A DNA stretch of 64,000 bases from a bacterium 210820-DFI.6.37 (GCA_020558355.1 JAJCKG010000007.1:80019-144018), one strand, 5' to 3'; positions 53,629 through 63,893 are shown, numbered from the stretch's first letter. Numbers and translations are program-made. Notes: generated by a model from the letters alone, not told the origin.

Positions 53629-54282
53629 TTACTCCTGCGCTTTCCGCTGCTGGGCGATCATCATATCCTTGATCTTCATCAATCTCGCCAGATTACTTCT
53701 TTCATTTTCATCTAACTTCATTGTAATACTTTTGATGGTTTCCTGCAACGTAGGAATTTGTACATATTCAAGCGCGTTTACTCTTCTTCTGGTTTTTTCA
53801 ATCTCTTCCGCCAGAAGCTGGACCGTCTTTTCCGCCTGGGCCAGCTTTAGCATAAGGGGCAGGACCTCCTGGAGAGCGTCCACGGACGCGTCCAGCTCGC
53901 CGGAGGTAAAGGCCAGGCCGTAAGGATAAATATCCCTGCCCTCATCGCCCGCGCTGGTAAACTGAAAGTCAGGAACATTAACGCTCATAACATTCCTGGT
54001 TTTAACGCTGGCAAAGACCTGTCTCTGCGGAAGCATAAGAGCCTCCTGCAGCGCGGCGTCTTCCATGGCCGCGCCTGCCACTACAAAGCCCTGGTAGACC
54101 CGGGCCATTTTTTCCTCCAGCTGGGTCCGCAGCTCCATGTTTTCACGGATCAGCTCCAAAAACTTTTTCATCAGGTCATCCCGCTTGTCCTTGAGAAGCT
54201 TGTGGCCTCTGGTGGATGTGGCGAGACGTTTTTTCAGCCTGGACAGCTCCATTCGGGTCGGGTTTACTTGTAAAATAGCCAT
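53629..54282 (-). CDS. atpD: V-type ATP synthase subunit D
   Basis: A 217-residue central-stalk subunit. The long antiparallel coiled-coil helices flank a short middle part; PTRMELSRLKKRLATSTRGHKLLKDKRDDL is the conserved N-terminal helix in outline, and ALEYVQIPTLQETIKSI is the C-terminal one. It rotates within the A3B3 head. Last V-ATPase gene of the unit; the RsbW-like gene begins one base after its stop. Confidence 0.95.
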   Translation of the reverse strand: MAILQVNPTRMELSRLKKRLATSTRGHKLLKDKRDDLMKKFLELIRENMELRTQLEEKMARVYQGFVVAGAAMEDAALQEALMLPQRQVFASVKTRNVMSVNVPDFQFTSAGDEGRDIYPYGLAFTSGELDASVDALQEVLPLMLKLAQAEKTVQLLAEEIEKTRRRVNALEYVQIPTLQETIKSITMKLDENERSNLARLMKIKDMMIAQQRKAQE

Positions 54283-54294
54283 ATCCCCGCCTCC

Positions 54295-55674
54295 TTATTT
54301 GTCTTTTTTCACGCCGTATTTTTCGATCATCTCCGGCTTGATCCTCTTCAGCTCGCTTTCCGGTAGGATCGAGAGAAGCTCCCAGCCGATATCCAGAGTT
54401 TCGGTGATTTCCCGGTTGGTTGTAAAGCCCTGTGAAACATATTTCCGCTCAAATTCATCAGCAAACTTGGCGTAAAGCAGGTCTGTCTCAGAAAGGGCGG
54501 CTTCTCCCAGAATGGTCATCAGTTCCTTGGCGTCTTTTCCTCTCGCGTAAGCGGCAAAGAGCTGGTTCATCGTTCCGGAATGGTCTTCTCTTGTCTTGTC
54601 CGGCCCGATTCCCTTGTCTTTCAGACGGGACAGGGACGGCAGAATGTCGATAGGAGGCATTACGTTCTTTCTGTAAAGCTCTCTCGACAGGATGATCTGG
54701 CCCTCTGTAATGTATCCGGTCAGGTCAGGGATCGGATGGGTCTTGTCATCCTCCGGCATGGTCAGAATCGGGATCATGGTAATGGAACCTTCGCTGCTGT
54801 CTTTTCTTCCCGCTCTCTCATAGAGGGTGGCAAGGTCCGTATAAAGATAGCCCGGATAGCCCCGGCGGCCCGGAACTTCCTTTCTCGCGGAAGACACCTC
54901 TCGGAGGGCTTCAGCGTAATTGGTAATATCCGTCAGGATAACCAGCACATGCATGTCCTTTTCAAAAGCCAGATACTCAGCGGCGGTCAGCGCCATACGG
55001 GGAGTCGCGATACGCTCGATAGCCGGGTCGTTGGCCAGGTTGATAAACATAACCGTACGGTCAATGGCTCCGGTAGCCTTAAAATCCTTTACAAAGTAAT
55101 CGGACTCTTCAAATGTAATACCGATCGCGCAGAATACTACGGCAAAGTTGGATTCCCCCTTCAGCACCTTTGCCTGTCTCGCGATCTGAGCGGCCAGCTT
55201 CGCGTGAGGAAGGCCGGAGCCTGAGAAGATCGGCAGCTTCTGGCCTCTTACCAGGGTATTCAATCCATCGATAGCCGATACGCCGGTCTGAATAAATTCA
55301 TCCGGATATACCCGGGCCGCCGGATTCATAGGCAGTCCGTTGATGTCCAGCTTCTTTTCGGGAATCAGCTCAGGACCGCCGTCGATGGGTTCTCCCATGC
55401 CGGAAAAGACTCTTCCCAGCATATCTTCCGATACCGCCAGCTCCAGTCCTTTTCCAAAAAAGCTTACCTTACTGTCCTCCAGATTGATTCCGGCGGAGCT
55501 TTCAAAGAGCTGTACCAGTACATCGTTTCCGTTTACTTCCAGCACCTTGCATCTTCTCCGCTCGCCGTTTGGCAGCTGGATCTCGCCCAGCTCATCATAG
55601 GCGACGCCCTCAACGTCTTTGACCAGCATCAGAGGGCCCGCTACTTCGGATATCGTTCTATATTCTTTTAACAT
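54295..55674 (-). CDS. atpB: V-type ATP synthase subunit B
   Basis: A 459-residue nucleotide-binding but non-catalytic head subunit. It lacks a P-loop GxxxxGKT, having [19 protein letters not shown] instead. [20 protein letters not shown] and [22 protein letters not shown] are family signatures. It alternates with subunit A in the hexamer. Overlaps subunit A by one base. Confidence 0.97.
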   Translation of the reverse strand: MLKEYRTISEVAGPLMLVKDVEGVAYDELGEIQLPNGERRRCKVLEVNGNDVLVQLFESSAGINLEDSKVSFFGKGLELAVSEDMLGRVFSGMGEPIDGGPELIPEKKLDINGLPMNPAARVYPDEFIQTGVSAIDGLNTLVRGQKLPIFSGSGLPHAKLAAQIARQAKVLKGESNFAVVFCAIGITFEESDYFVKDFKATGAIDRTVMFINLANDPAIERIATPRMALTAAEYLAFEKDMHVLVILTDITNYAEALREVSSARKEVPGRRGYPGYLYTDLATLYERAGRKDSSEGSITMIPILTMPEDDKTHPIPDLTGYITEGQIILSRELYRKNVMPPIDILPSLSRLKDKGIGPDKTREDHSGTMNQLFAAYARGKDAKELMTILGEAALSETDLLYAKFADEFERKYVSQGFTTNREITETLDIGWELLSILPESELKRIKPEMIEKYGVKKDK

Positions 55675-57446
55675 TACGCAGATACCTCCTCTTTCATCAG
55701 CGCGTCAAGGGTCTGTGTCAGCTCCGCCGCCGCAGCGTCGATATAGCCTTCGATCTCAGCTTCGCTGACATACTTGGCTCTGGCGATCTTTTCACGCACG
55801 TCCATGTTCAGGATACGGGTCACATCCACGCCTTTTTCCAGCGCGTTTACTGATTCATTGTAGAAGGTCAGAACCAGCTTGAGGATCCGGTACTGTTTTT
55901 TCAGAGAAGTGTACGCGTCCGTATCATCAAACGCGTTCTGCTGCAAATAGTCCTCCCGGATGGATCTGGAAGCTTCCAGAATCAGGCGGTCGGAAGGGGA
56001 CAGAGAGTCATATCCCACCAGCTTTACGATTTCCTCCAGCTCGGATTCTACCTGAAGCAGCTTGTTGGTCTCTGTTACACATTTTGTCCAGTCATCGGCG
56101 ATATTCTTGTCCAGCCAGCTTCCAATGGTTTCACTGTACAGGGAATAGGAGGTCAGCCAGTTGATGGATGGGAAGTGCCTCTTGTAGGCAAGTCCGGAAT
56201 CCAGTCCCCAGAATACCTTTACGATACGCAGTGTGGACTGTACCACTGGGTCGGAGTTGTCTCCTCCCGCGGGAGATACGGCTCCGATGGCGGTCAGGGT
56301 GCCGACCCGGTCCTGGCTTCCCAGGCACTGCACTTCACCGGCCCGTTCATAGAACTGAGCCAGTCTGGAGGTCAGGTAAGCCGGATAGCCCTCTTCACCG
56401 GGCATTTCCTCAAGACGGCCGGACATTTCGCGGAGAGCCTCAGCCCACCGGGAAGTGGAGTCCGCCATGATGGCCACAGAATATCCCATATCGCGGAAGT
56501 ATTCGGCAATGGTGATCCCTGTATAGATCGACGCTTCACGGGCCGCTACCGGCATATCGGAGGTATTGGCAATGAGCACCGTACGGTTCATGAGGGATTC
56601 TCCGGATCTAGGGTCCTTCAGCTCCGGAAACTCCATCAATACTTCTGTCATTTCGTTTCCCCGCTCTCCGCAGCCTACATAGACAACCAGATCTACATCA
56701 GACCATTTTGCCAGCTGGTGCTGCACAACGGTTTTTCCCGAACCGAAAGGCCCTGGTACCGCGGCGGCTCCGCCTCTTACAATGGGAAACAGGGTGTCGA
56801 TAACCCGCTGTCCTGTAATCATCGGGACCTCCGGAGACAGCTTGTTTTTAAAAGGCCGCTGCTTTCTTACCGGCCATTTCTGCATCATCATCACGTCTTT
56901 TACTGTTCCGTCGTCCTGCTTTACTTTGGCTACAGTATCTGTGATTTTACACATTCCGCCTCTGATTTCCTGGATGGTTCCTTCTACACCTACCGGAACC
57001 ATGATCTTATGCACGATCAGTTTGGTTTCGTCAACGGTTCCGATTACATCTCCCGGGACTACCTTATCCCCCTCTTTTACAGACGGTTTGAAATCCCACT
57101 CTTTATTGTGGTCCAGAGAAGTGACTTCCACGCCTCTGGCAATATTGCTCCCGGTTTTGGATTTGATGACCTCCAAAGGTCTTTGGATACCGTCAAAGAT
57201 CATCTCCAGGATCCCCGGTCCCAGCTCCGCGGAAAGAGGCTCCCCTGTAGAAACTACTTTGTCCCCGGTCTTCAGGCCCGCTGTTTCCTCGTATACCTGG
57301 ATGGAGGCTTTGTCGCCCCGCATTTCTATAATTTCACCGATCAGCCCCAGGTCGCCTACCCGGACAACGTCGAACATATTGGCGCTCTTCATGTTGTCTG
57401 CTACGACCAGCGGACCGGAAATTTTTATGATTTGTCCATGGTCCAT
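55674..57446 (-). CDS. atpA: V-type ATP synthase subunit A
   Basis: A 590-residue catalytic subunit. The P-loop [13 protein letters not shown] lies near residue 232. The non-homologous insertion typical of V/A-type A subunits precedes it ([25 protein letters not shown]). [26 protein letters not shown] is conserved around the catalytic Glu region. It couples ATP hydrolysis or synthesis to rotation. Confidence 0.97.
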   Translation of the reverse strand: MDHGQIIKISGPLVVADNMKSANMFDVVRVGDLGLIGEIIEMRGDKASIQVYEETAGLKTGDKVVSTGEPLSAELGPGILEMIFDGIQRPLEVIKSKTGSNIARGVEVTSLDHNKEWDFKPSVKEGDKVVPGDVIGTVDETKLIVHKIMVPVGVEGTIQEIRGGMCKITDTVAKVKQDDGTVKDVMMMQKWPVRKQRPFKNKLSPEVPMITGQRVIDTLFPIVRGGAAAVPGPFGSGKTVVQHQLAKWSDVDLVVYVGCGERGNEMTEVLMEFPELKDPRSGESLMNRTVLIANTSDMPVAAREASIYTGITIAEYFRDMGYSVAIMADSTSRWAEALREMSGRLEEMPGEEGYPAYLTSRLAQFYERAGEVQCLGSQDRVGTLTAIGAVSPAGGDNSDPVVQSTLRIVKVFWGLDSGLAYKRHFPSINWLTSYSLYSETIGSWLDKNIADDWTKCVTETNKLLQVESELEEIVKLVGYDSLSPSDRLILEASRSIREDYLQQNAFDDTDAYTSLKKQYRILKLVLTFYNESVNALEKGVDVTRILNMDVREKIARAKYVSEAEIEGYIDAAAAELTQTLDALMKEEVSA

Positions 57447-57464
57447 ATTTTTTCACCTACTTTA

Positions 57465-57782
57465 TCAATTATTAAAGATGTCCGCACCTACGGCTCTCTC
57501 TACATTTCTGTGAATGCCCGCCATGCCGATGCCCAGGCTTCCGTTCCTGCCCGGAATGGGAATAATGGCAGGCAGCATATCATCCTTATACCGTTCTACT
57601 ACATCCGGATTGGCAGCGATCAGCTCTTCTGTCACGAATACGATACCGTATTCCCGCTTTGCCAGATCCGCTACAAGGTCCTCGATGGAACTGTCTGTTT
57701 CCGCCTCGAACACATCAAAGCCGATGGCTTTAAAGCCCAGCACGCTGCCCCGGTCGCCGATAACCGCGATTTTAGTCTGCAT
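57465..57782 (-). CDS. atpF: V-type ATP synthase subunit F
   Basis: A 105-residue protein with a Rossmann-like fold: KIAVIGDRGSVLGFKAIGFD at the N-terminus is the family signature. The C-terminal helix binds subunit D in the central stalk. Overlaps the subunit C gene by 11 bases. Confidence 0.93.
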   Translation of the reverse strand: MQTKIAVIGDRGSVLGFKAIGFDVFEAETDSSIEDLVADLAKREYGIVFVTEELIAANPDVVERYKDDMLPAIIPIPGRNGSLGIGMAGIHRNVERAVGADIFNN

Positions 57783-58779
57783 AGATGTACCTTACCCTTT
57801 CTGCGATCTGATCCTTGGCAAGTCCGTAGATCTTCGATACCAGCACCAGTCTGACCGCTTTTATCTCCCGTTCTTTCCGATACAGGAACGCGATCACCGG
57901 CTCAATACCGAAGGGAATCACTCTGGCCTTGTCAAAGAGGTCCTTAAAGCAGCCGTCCAGCTGCTGTTCAAAAACAGTAAGCGGTTGGCCCTGCTTTAAC
58001 GCGGAGACGCTCTTTCCCAGTCTGCGGGTTTTCCCGACTTTGTCCACCAGACGGGCGATGCCTTCATAGCCGGCGGAAAAGCCTTCGCTGATATCCGAAG
58101 GCGCGATAGTCCCGCCTTCCGCGAAGATCCGTTTGACTTCATACGCGTCTTTCTTCATACGCATCAGCCGCACCGCCGTTTCGATATTGATCAGATCAAT
58201 TTTGAGAGCCACATACTCCATCAGCAGCGGGTTTCCGATTTCTTCCGCCGTTTTCCGCGTCAGGGACAGAACAGCTTTATCGATCACAATGTCTACGATC
58301 TGGGAATCCCTGGTTTTTGCCAGCCGGTCCGACGCTTCCAGGGCGGCCCGTCCAAGACGCTCCGGTACATGATCAAAGCGTCCGGAGGCCATCTCAGCTT
58401 CCATTTGCTCTACGGAAAAGGTTCCTGTTTCCTTGTAAAGAGACTGAAAGGACCCTCCCGCGGCCTTTGCCTTTACATAGACCTTCAGATTATGCCCGTC
58501 CGCCGGGTAGCGGAAAACCTTCGTTACGCCGGACTGACCGGTAATATTCTCTACCAGCCGGTAGGTTCTTCGCAGCTCCTGTTCAAAGGCTTTCTCATAT
58601 TCCTTCAGACTGAAATCCCGGAACATTTCCTTTCCCGACAGACTTTTGAACGCCTCCACAGCGCCGGCAGCTTCGATGGCTTTTAAAAGCTCCTGCTGGG
58701 AAATCATCTGATTTTCCAGGGCCTGTGTTCTTGCCGCGGCGTGAAGGTATTTTGTATCGTTCTTTGTCATAAATACCAT
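57772..58779 (-). CDS. atpC: V-type ATP synthase subunit C
   Basis: A 335-residue, almost all-helical protein (YLHAAARTQALENQMIS at the start, EYVALKIDLINIETAVRLMRMK in the middle). It is the d/AC39-type subunit that sits on the rotor ring and links it to the central stalk. The start at 58779 may be a few residues upstream of the true one (second Met four codons on). Confidence 0.93.
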   Translation of the reverse strand: MVFMTKNDTKYLHAAARTQALENQMISQQELLKAIEAAGAVEAFKSLSGKEMFRDFSLKEYEKAFEQELRRTYRLVENITGQSGVTKVFRYPADGHNLKVYVKAKAAGGSFQSLYKETGTFSVEQMEAEMASGRFDHVPERLGRAALEASDRLAKTRDSQIVDIVIDKAVLSLTRKTAEEIGNPLLMEYVALKIDLINIETAVRLMRMKKDAYEVKRIFAEGGTIAPSDISEGFSAGYEGIARLVDKVGKTRRLGKSVSALKQGQPLTVFEQQLDGCFKDLFDKARVIPFGIEPVIAFLYRKEREIKAVRLVLVSKIYGLAKDQIAERVRYIYAD

Positions 58780-58788
58780 TCCTTTCCT

Positions 58789-59373
58789 TTACGCAAACAG
58801 CATTGCCGCGATTTCGGTTTCTGTCTCTTTCTTTGTATCCTGGATCAGTACTTCAAAGGTGCAGTTGGTTTCAATGTCGCCCTCCCGCAGGATAAGGCCT
58901 CCCAGAAAATCTCCCTTCTCTTTGGAAAAAGTCACTTTCATGTCAAAGGCTTTTCCCGCTTTTTTTGCCAGCTTGGCTCCGAAAGCCTGTCCATCCGCTT
59001 CATTAAGCAGGATGGTCACGTCCTTCGCGCTGCTGTATCTGCCGATGAGTCTGCTGTAAAGCTCCAGCTTTTTTTCATCAGAAAATCCGGACAGCTCTTC
59101 CAGCGCCAGAGCAAAGGCTTTTTCCAGCGCCTTCCGCTTGGCTTTCAGCTTTATATTACGGCTTTCGATGCCGGCCTGAGAGGTTCCTCTCTGGGTTATT
59201 TCTTCTACTTCCTTATGGGCTTTTTTCAGGATCGCTGTTTCTTCCGCGCTGGCTTCTTCCTGGTAAAGCTTTGCGACTTCCTCCGCGTTTTTCTGTCCCG
59301 CGGTCAAGATACGGTCAGCCTCGGCGCGCCCTTCCGCAGAAATAGCGTCCAGTATTTTTGCGATATTCTCCAT
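58789..59373 (-). CDS. atpE: V-type ATP synthase subunit E
   Basis: A 194-residue peripheral-stalk subunit. The first 110 residues form a charged coiled coil; the C-terminal globular part has GGLILREGDIETNCTFEVLI, the conserved end. It pairs with the small H/G-like subunit encoded first in the operon. Confidence 0.93.
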   Translation of the reverse strand: MENIAKILDAISAEGRAEADRILTAGQKNAEEVAKLYQEEASAEETAILKKAHKEVEEITQRGTSQAGIESRNIKLKAKRKALEKAFALALEELSGFSDEKKLELYSRLIGRYSSAKDVTILLNEADGQAFGAKLAKKAGKAFDMKVTFSKEKGDFLGGLILREGDIETNCTFEVLIQDTKKETETEIAAMLFA

Positions 59374-59391
59374 AGTAGCTTTCTCCCTCTT

Positions 59392-59883
59392 TTAGATCTC
59401 AATATTAAAGATCAGCAGCATGGAAATCAGGAACGCCAGGATCGCGTAAGTTTCTACCAGGGCCGCGGAAACCATTGCCTTGGATACCTGATCCGGCTTT
59501 TTTGCGATAATGTTGATGCCTGCCGCGGCAACTCTTCCCTGAGCGATACCGGAGAACAGACCTACCAGAGCGATAGGCAGCGAGGAAGCCAGAATATACG
59601 CGCCGGTTCCTACGGAAAGCTGCACGTCTCCGCCCATCATTCCTGTATTCAGCATAATGATAAATCCAATCAGGAATCCGTAGATACCCTGTGTACCAGG
59701 CAGAGCCTGCAGAATCAGACACTGACCGAACCGTTCCGGATCTTCGCTCAGAACGCCTGAGGAAGCTTCACCAACAAGGCCTACGCCCTTTGCCGAACCG
59801 ATACACGCCAGGCCAACTGACAGAGCTACTCCGCAATATGCGTAAAAATTTCCGTTTGTAAATAATGTTGCAAAAGTTTCCAT
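59392..59883 (-). CDS. atpK: V-type ATP synthase rotor subunit K (Na+-type)
   Basis: A 163-residue proteolipid with four membrane helices formed by duplication of a hairpin. In the first hairpin LPGTQGIYGF gives Leu61, Thr64, Gln65 and Tyr68; in the second, Gln115 (GIAQG) and Glu144 (ALVETYA). These match the Na+ ligands of Enterococcus hirae NtpK (Leu61, Thr64, Gln65, Gln110, Glu139). This rotor is therefore predicted to carry Na+. Two bases separate it from the subunit I gene. Confidence 0.95.
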   Translation of the reverse strand: METFATLFTNGNFYAYCGVALSVGLACIGSAKGVGLVGEASSGVLSEDPERFGQCLILQALPGTQGIYGFLIGFIIMLNTGMMGGDVQLSVGTGAYILASSLPIALVGLFSGIAQGRVAAAGINIIAKKPDQVSKAMVSAALVETYAILAFLISMLLIFNIEI

Positions 59884-59884
59884 T

Positions 59885-61834
59885 TTATTTTTCCTCCGTT
59901 ACATTCACGTATTTTGTTTTTGCTCTCAGCGGGTCGAATTTTTCGCCGCCGCCTTCATAATATTTTCCAAAGAATTCCACGTACTGCAGTCTGGCCGAAT
60001 GCACATACGCCCCAAGAGCGTTGATGGCCATGTTCAGCGCGTGTCCTCCCGCGAATATGACAATAAACACGATTGCTCCGATAACGCCGCCGCCTGTCAG
60101 AGATCCCATAATGTTGACTACGCTGGCGATTACGCCTGTAGCAAGTCCCAGCGCCAGGATTCTGGAGTAGGACAGGACATCCGAGAAATAGCTGGTCACA
60201 TCGTAGAGACTGATGATTCCTGACGTGATCTTTCCAAAGACCGTAGGCTTCGCTCTTCCCTGTGTCAGCACCAGTCCCAGGGCTCCGCCGATGGACATGA
60301 CAATGCCGATCAGCTTTAGTTTCCCCGGAAGAATCAGTAATGGCAGCCCGATCAGGAAAATATACCAAAAGCCCACATCAAAGAGCGCTCCCCATTTGTC
60401 GCCCCGCTTGATCATCAGGTAGGCCTTAAAGCCCATGCCCAGGAACAGATGGATGATCCCAAGTCCGCAGGACATTGCCAGAACCACCAGCGGCTGAGAT
60501 AGCGGGTCGATCACTTGCGGAAGCTCCAGCTCCTTTCCGAAGAAGACCTCAGCTACCGTCGGGATTACATCCCCGAAAAAGCTTCCGTACATCAGTCCCC
60601 AGAAAATAGTTGAAATTCCCGAAATTCCCAGCATGGTAAGGAGACGCTTCGCTCCCTCTCCAAGGTCTAAAAGCTTTGCCGCTCCCAGGCCTCCTACGGC
60701 CAGAATCAGCCCGTAGCCCGCGTCGGAAAGCATCATTCCAAAGAAGATAAAGAAAAATAGTCCGATGGCCCAGTTGGTGTCCATGCTTCGGGAATCCGGC
60801 AGAGAATACATCTCTGTCAGCGCTCCAAAAGGAGCTACCAGCTTGCTGTTTTTCAGCAGGACCGGATATTCTTCATCCTTTTCCGGTTCTTTATACTGAT
60901 AACAGCAGGTACGCTTTTCCAGAGCCCTGCTGACCCGGTCCTTCTGAGAGGCCACCACCCAGCCGGTGATTACATCCACCTTTTCCGTGTGGAGCGCGTT
61001 GTCCTTCATGGACAGACAGTCCATACGGAGCTGAACAGCGTCGCAGGCCATCTCCAGCTCCTGCCGTTTTCCGGCTTCCCGCTTCAGCTTTTGCTCTTCG
61101 GTCTGGATTCGCTCTTTCAGCCGCAGGATCTTTTCATCCCTGCGCTGGATGTTTTCTTCAAAGGTTCCCTCCGCGCCGTCCAGTGAAAATTCCTTCGCTC
61201 CAAAGAGACTGACGATCTCTCTTACCGCTTTTTCATCTTTTTTATGAAACAGCGCCGCTACATAACAGTTTTCTTCATCCTCGGAGATCCTTTTAAAATA
61301 AGCGTCCACTTCTTTTTCTTCCGCGGCCTTCGCGAGATCGCCCGCGTCTCTTGGCTGCGGCAGAATATAACAGATCAGCTTTGTACACTTTGTCTGAAAA
61401 TCGGAAATATCCCCGCTTACAGACCTCCATGGAAGAAAGGCCGCTTTCTCAAATTCCGTCTTTTGCAGCTCTTTCTGAAGCGCCGCTCTTTCCTTAACGA
61501 TCTCCTCAATCGCTTCACAGCTTTTTATCGTCTCAAAGAGCACCTGATCGTTAGTAAGATCCTTGTAGGTTACAGACGGCTTTCTGTAAAAAAGCCCTCG
61601 TTTCTCTCCAAACTCCTTCAACGCGTCAATACACTCATTCAGCCGGAGGACCAGATCTTCCTCTCTGGAAAGATCAATTCCATCGCTGGCGGCAAGCCCC
61701 TTCACCTGTTCTTCCTCCAGCATAGATTCCGCGCGTGTGGGTTCTACTATGCCGCACCGCATCAAATCCTCCAGGATATCCGATGATTGCTCCCTAAGAC
61801 TGTAGATATAGATTTTTTCCATTTTTTCAATCAT
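59885..61834 (-). CDS. atpI: V-type ATP synthase subunit I
   Basis: A 649-residue stator subunit. Residues 1-340 are cytoplasmic and rich in coiled coil; after DTNWAIGLFFFIFFGMMLSD follow about eight membrane helices. SYSRILALGLATGVIASVVN contains the essential Arg of the ion half-channels. The ATG at 61834 overlaps the preceding gene by four bases. Confidence 0.95.
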   Translation of the reverse strand: MIEKMEKIYIYSLREQSSDILEDLMRCGIVEPTRAESMLEEEQVKGLAASDGIDLSREEDLVLRLNECIDALKEFGEKRGLFYRKPSVTYKDLTNDQVLFETIKSCEAIEEIVKERAALQKELQKTEFEKAAFLPWRSVSGDISDFQTKCTKLICYILPQPRDAGDLAKAAEEKEVDAYFKRISEDEENCYVAALFHKKDEKAVREIVSLFGAKEFSLDGAEGTFEENIQRRDEKILRLKERIQTEEQKLKREAGKRQELEMACDAVQLRMDCLSMKDNALHTEKVDVITGWVVASQKDRVSRALEKRTCCYQYKEPEKDEEYPVLLKNSKLVAPFGALTEMYSLPDSRSMDTNWAIGLFFFIFFGMMLSDAGYGLILAVGGLGAAKLLDLGEGAKRLLTMLGISGISTIFWGLMYGSFFGDVIPTVAEVFFGKELELPQVIDPLSQPLVVLAMSCGLGIIHLFLGMGFKAYLMIKRGDKWGALFDVGFWYIFLIGLPLLILPGKLKLIGIVMSIGGALGLVLTQGRAKPTVFGKITSGIISLYDVTSYFSDVLSYSRILALGLATGVIASVVNIMGSLTGGGVIGAIVFIVIFAGGHALNMAINALGAYVHSARLQYVEFFGKYYEGGGEKFDPLRAKTKYVNVTEEK

Positions 61835-62145
61835 ATCTGATCCACGATCCTTTCCACAATCATTCGTGCCGCCTGGTCCATTCTGCTCTCCGCGATTTCC
61901 AAAATCTGTCCCGCTTCCTTTTCAGCGGCGGCGACTTTTTCAGCCGCCAGAGCCTGTGCCTTTTCTTCGGCCTGCCGGACTAAAGCCTCTGATTTTTCCG
62001 CGGCCTTGGCTATGGTATCTTCCACAAGCTTTTTTCCATGGCTTTTGGCCTGGGCCGCGCCCCGCTCCGCGTCTTTTTGCGCCTGAAGCTTCTGCTCTTC
62101 CGCTTGTTTTTCAGCATCTTTGATTTTGTCAATAACATCCTGCAT
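61831..62145 (-). CDS. V-type ATPase peripheral-stalk subunit (H/G-like)
   Basis: The start is the ATG at 62145 with GGAGGGAG just upstream, giving 104 residues. The protein is one long amphipathic helix rich in Ala, Glu, Lys and Gln (KDAEKQAEEQKLQAQKDAE). Such small subunits pair with subunit E in the peripheral stalk and are normally encoded first in clostridial and enterococcal V-ATPase operons, as here. Confidence 0.85.
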   Translation of the reverse strand: MQDVIDKIKDAEKQAEEQKLQAQKDAERGAAQAKSHGKKLVEDTIAKAAEKSEALVRQAEEKAQALAAEKVAAAEKEAGQILEIAESRMDQAARMIVERIVDQI

Positions 62146-62270
62146 GACGCACTCCCTCCTTTCGTCACTATTCTCCATAAAAAGATAATTCCTACTTATA
62201 TATATTAGCAAAATGAATAATAATAGAAAAGCGTATCAGGAAAGTTGTTATTTTCACGCAATTCTGCCTT

Positions 62271-62300
62271 TTTATAATCTTGCTAAGCCTGTTTTTTCAA
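62271..62300 (-). promoter_or_regulatory. Promoter of the V-ATPase/HydS unit
   Basis: On the minus strand TTGAAA (62300-62295), an 18-base spacer and TATAAA (62276-62271) lie about 125 bases before the first ATG. The gap 62146-62682 holds this promoter, the Rex-like site, hairpins downstream of the thiolase gene, and no gene. Confidence 0.5.
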
Positions 62301-62345
62301 TAGTTTCACGGACAATCGGAAATATTTTTCCATTTTCCAATTGGT

Positions 62346-62363
62346 TTGTGAATTGTTTCACAG
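62346..62363. promoter_or_regulatory. Rex operator upstream of the V-ATPase/HydS unit
   Basis: TTGTGAATTGTTTCACAG matches the Rex consensus TTGTGAA-N4-TTCACAA at 13 of 14 positions. It lies about 46 bases upstream of the predicted -35. Rex represses genes of fermentation and respiration when NADH/NAD+ is low. No rex gene is in the window. Confidence 0.6.
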
Positions 62364-62517
62364 GCCATATGGCGCATTTTTATTCATCCACAGGCACATT
62401 ATTCAGAATTCTGCCGAAAGTTGTACTAATTTGCGGGTAAAAAAAGCGCAAGTCACCATATTTATTATTAAGTTTTAACAAGATCGTAAAAGAATATGCA
62501 AGGTTCTCCGCCTTCAC

Positions 62518-62550
62518 ATAAAACGGGGCCGTCTAGTTAAAAACGCCCCG
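62518..62550 (-). terminator. Possible second terminator downstream of the thiolase gene
   Basis: A CGGGGC / GCCCCG stem with a 15-base loop is followed on the minus strand by TTTTAT. Confidence 0.4.
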
Positions 62551-62567
62551 CCTTCATCTCTTATTCA

Positions 62568-62650
62568 GGAAAAAAGGAGCTTTCTGCCAGCGCGGGCTGT
62601 ATGCGACCATTTGGTTCCCCGCGGCTGCAGGCCGTATCCCTTTTTCCTTT
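62568..62650 (-). terminator. Long branched hairpin after the thiolase gene
   Basis: The outer arms GGAAAAAGG and CCTTTTTTCC enclose a GC-rich inner stem (CAGC-CGCGGG against CCCGC-GCTG, with a bulge). It begins about 33 bases after the thiolase stop and is the likely end of the hbd-thl transcript. Confidence 0.55.
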
Positions 62651-62682
62651 TGTTACCATATAAAATCGACGTTTGGAGCTTC

Positions 62683-63861
62683 TTATCTTTCAACAACAAT
62701 AGCAGTTCCCTGTCCGCCGCCGATGCACAGAGTAGCAAGACCAGTCTTCGCGTCTCTTCTCGCCATTTCGTGAATCAGTGTGATGAGGATTCTGCATCCG
62801 GAAGCTCCGATTGGGTGTCCCAGCGCGATGGCTCCGCCGTTTACGTTGAGTTTTTCTGTGTCAAATCCCAGATCTTTTCCTACCGCCAGAGACTGAGCCG
62901 CGAAAGCTTCGTTGGCCTCGATCAGATCCAGGTCTTCTACCTTCAGGCCAGCCTTTTCCAGAGCTTTCTTGGAAGAAGGAACAGGTCCCACGCCCATGAT
63001 GCTTGGATCTACGCCAGCGGAAGCGTAGGATTTGATTGTGCACATCGGTTTGATTCCCAGCTCGTCAGCCTTTTCCTTGGACATTACGATTACAGCCGCT
63101 CCAGCGTCGTTGATTCCGGAAGCGTTAGCAGCTGTTACGATACCGTCCTTTTTGAACGCCGGCTTCAGCTTCGCTACTTTTTCCATCGAGGATCCGAATT
63201 TCGGGTGCTCGTCTGTGTCGAAGATCACTGGGTCGCCTTTTCTCTGCGGAATTTCAACCGGCACGATTTCTTCCTTGAATTTTCCCGCTTTGATCGCGGC
63301 TTCCGCTTTGTTCTGAGAAGCTACGGAGAACTCGTCCAGCTGTTCTCTTGTCAGTCCCCACTGCTCCGCTACGTTTTCAGCGGTGATACCCATGTGATAA
63401 TCGTTGAACGCGTCCCACAGTCCATCGTTTACCATCATGTCTACCATCTTCGTGTTGTTCATTCTCGCTCCCCATCTCGCGGCCGGCATCGCGTAAGCCG
63501 CCATGGACATGTTTTCCGCTCCGCCCGCTACTACGATGTCAGCGTCTCCCGCTTTGATCATCTGCGCCGCCAGGGAAACAGCTCTCAAACCGGATCCGCA
63601 TACCTTGTTCAGTGTCATCGCGGGTACTTCCTTTGGAATTCCAGCGTCCATAGCGATCTGTCTCGCGATGTTCTGTCCCAGAGCGCCCTGCAGTACGCAG
63701 CCCAGAACCACTTCATCCACCTGATCCGGATTGATTCCAGCTCTTTTGATGGCTTCCTTTACAGCGACCGCGCCTAAGGTTCTTGTAGGTACGTTCTTCA
63801 GGGAGCCGCCGAAGCTGCCGATTGGTGTTCTTGCCGCGCTTACGATTACAACATCTCTCAT
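62683..63861 (-). CDS. thlA: Acetyl-CoA C-acetyltransferase (thiolase)
   Basis: A 392-residue thiolase. The nucleophile Cys is in [15 protein letters not shown] (near residue 88), the catalytic His is in [13 protein letters not shown], and the second Cys is in [23 protein letters not shown] at the start fits the biosynthetic group. It condenses two acetyl-CoA to acetoacetyl-CoA, the first step to butyrate. CAGGAGG precedes the ATG. It follows the hbd gene by 32 bases, so they form one operon entering from outside the window. Confidence 0.95.
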   Translation of the reverse strand: MRDVVIVSAARTPIGSFGGSLKNVPTRTLGAVAVKEAIKRAGINPDQVDEVVLGCVLQGALGQNIARQIAMDAGIPKEVPAMTLNKVCGSGLRAVSLAAQMIKAGDADIVVAGGAENMSMAAYAMPAARWGARMNNTKMVDMMVNDGLWDAFNDYHMGITAENVAEQWGLTREQLDEFSVASQNKAEAAIKAGKFKEEIVPVEIPQRKGDPVIFDTDEHPKFGSSMEKVAKLKPAFKKDGIVTAANASGINDAGAAVIVMSKEKADELGIKPMCTIKSYASAGVDPSIMGVGPVPSSKKALEKAGLKVEDLDLIEANEAFAAQSLAVGKDLGFDTEKLNVNGGAIALGHPIGASGCRILITLIHEMARRDAKTGLATLCIGGGQGTAIVVER

Positions 63862-63893
63862 TTTAATGTCCTCCTGTTACAATATATTTATCG

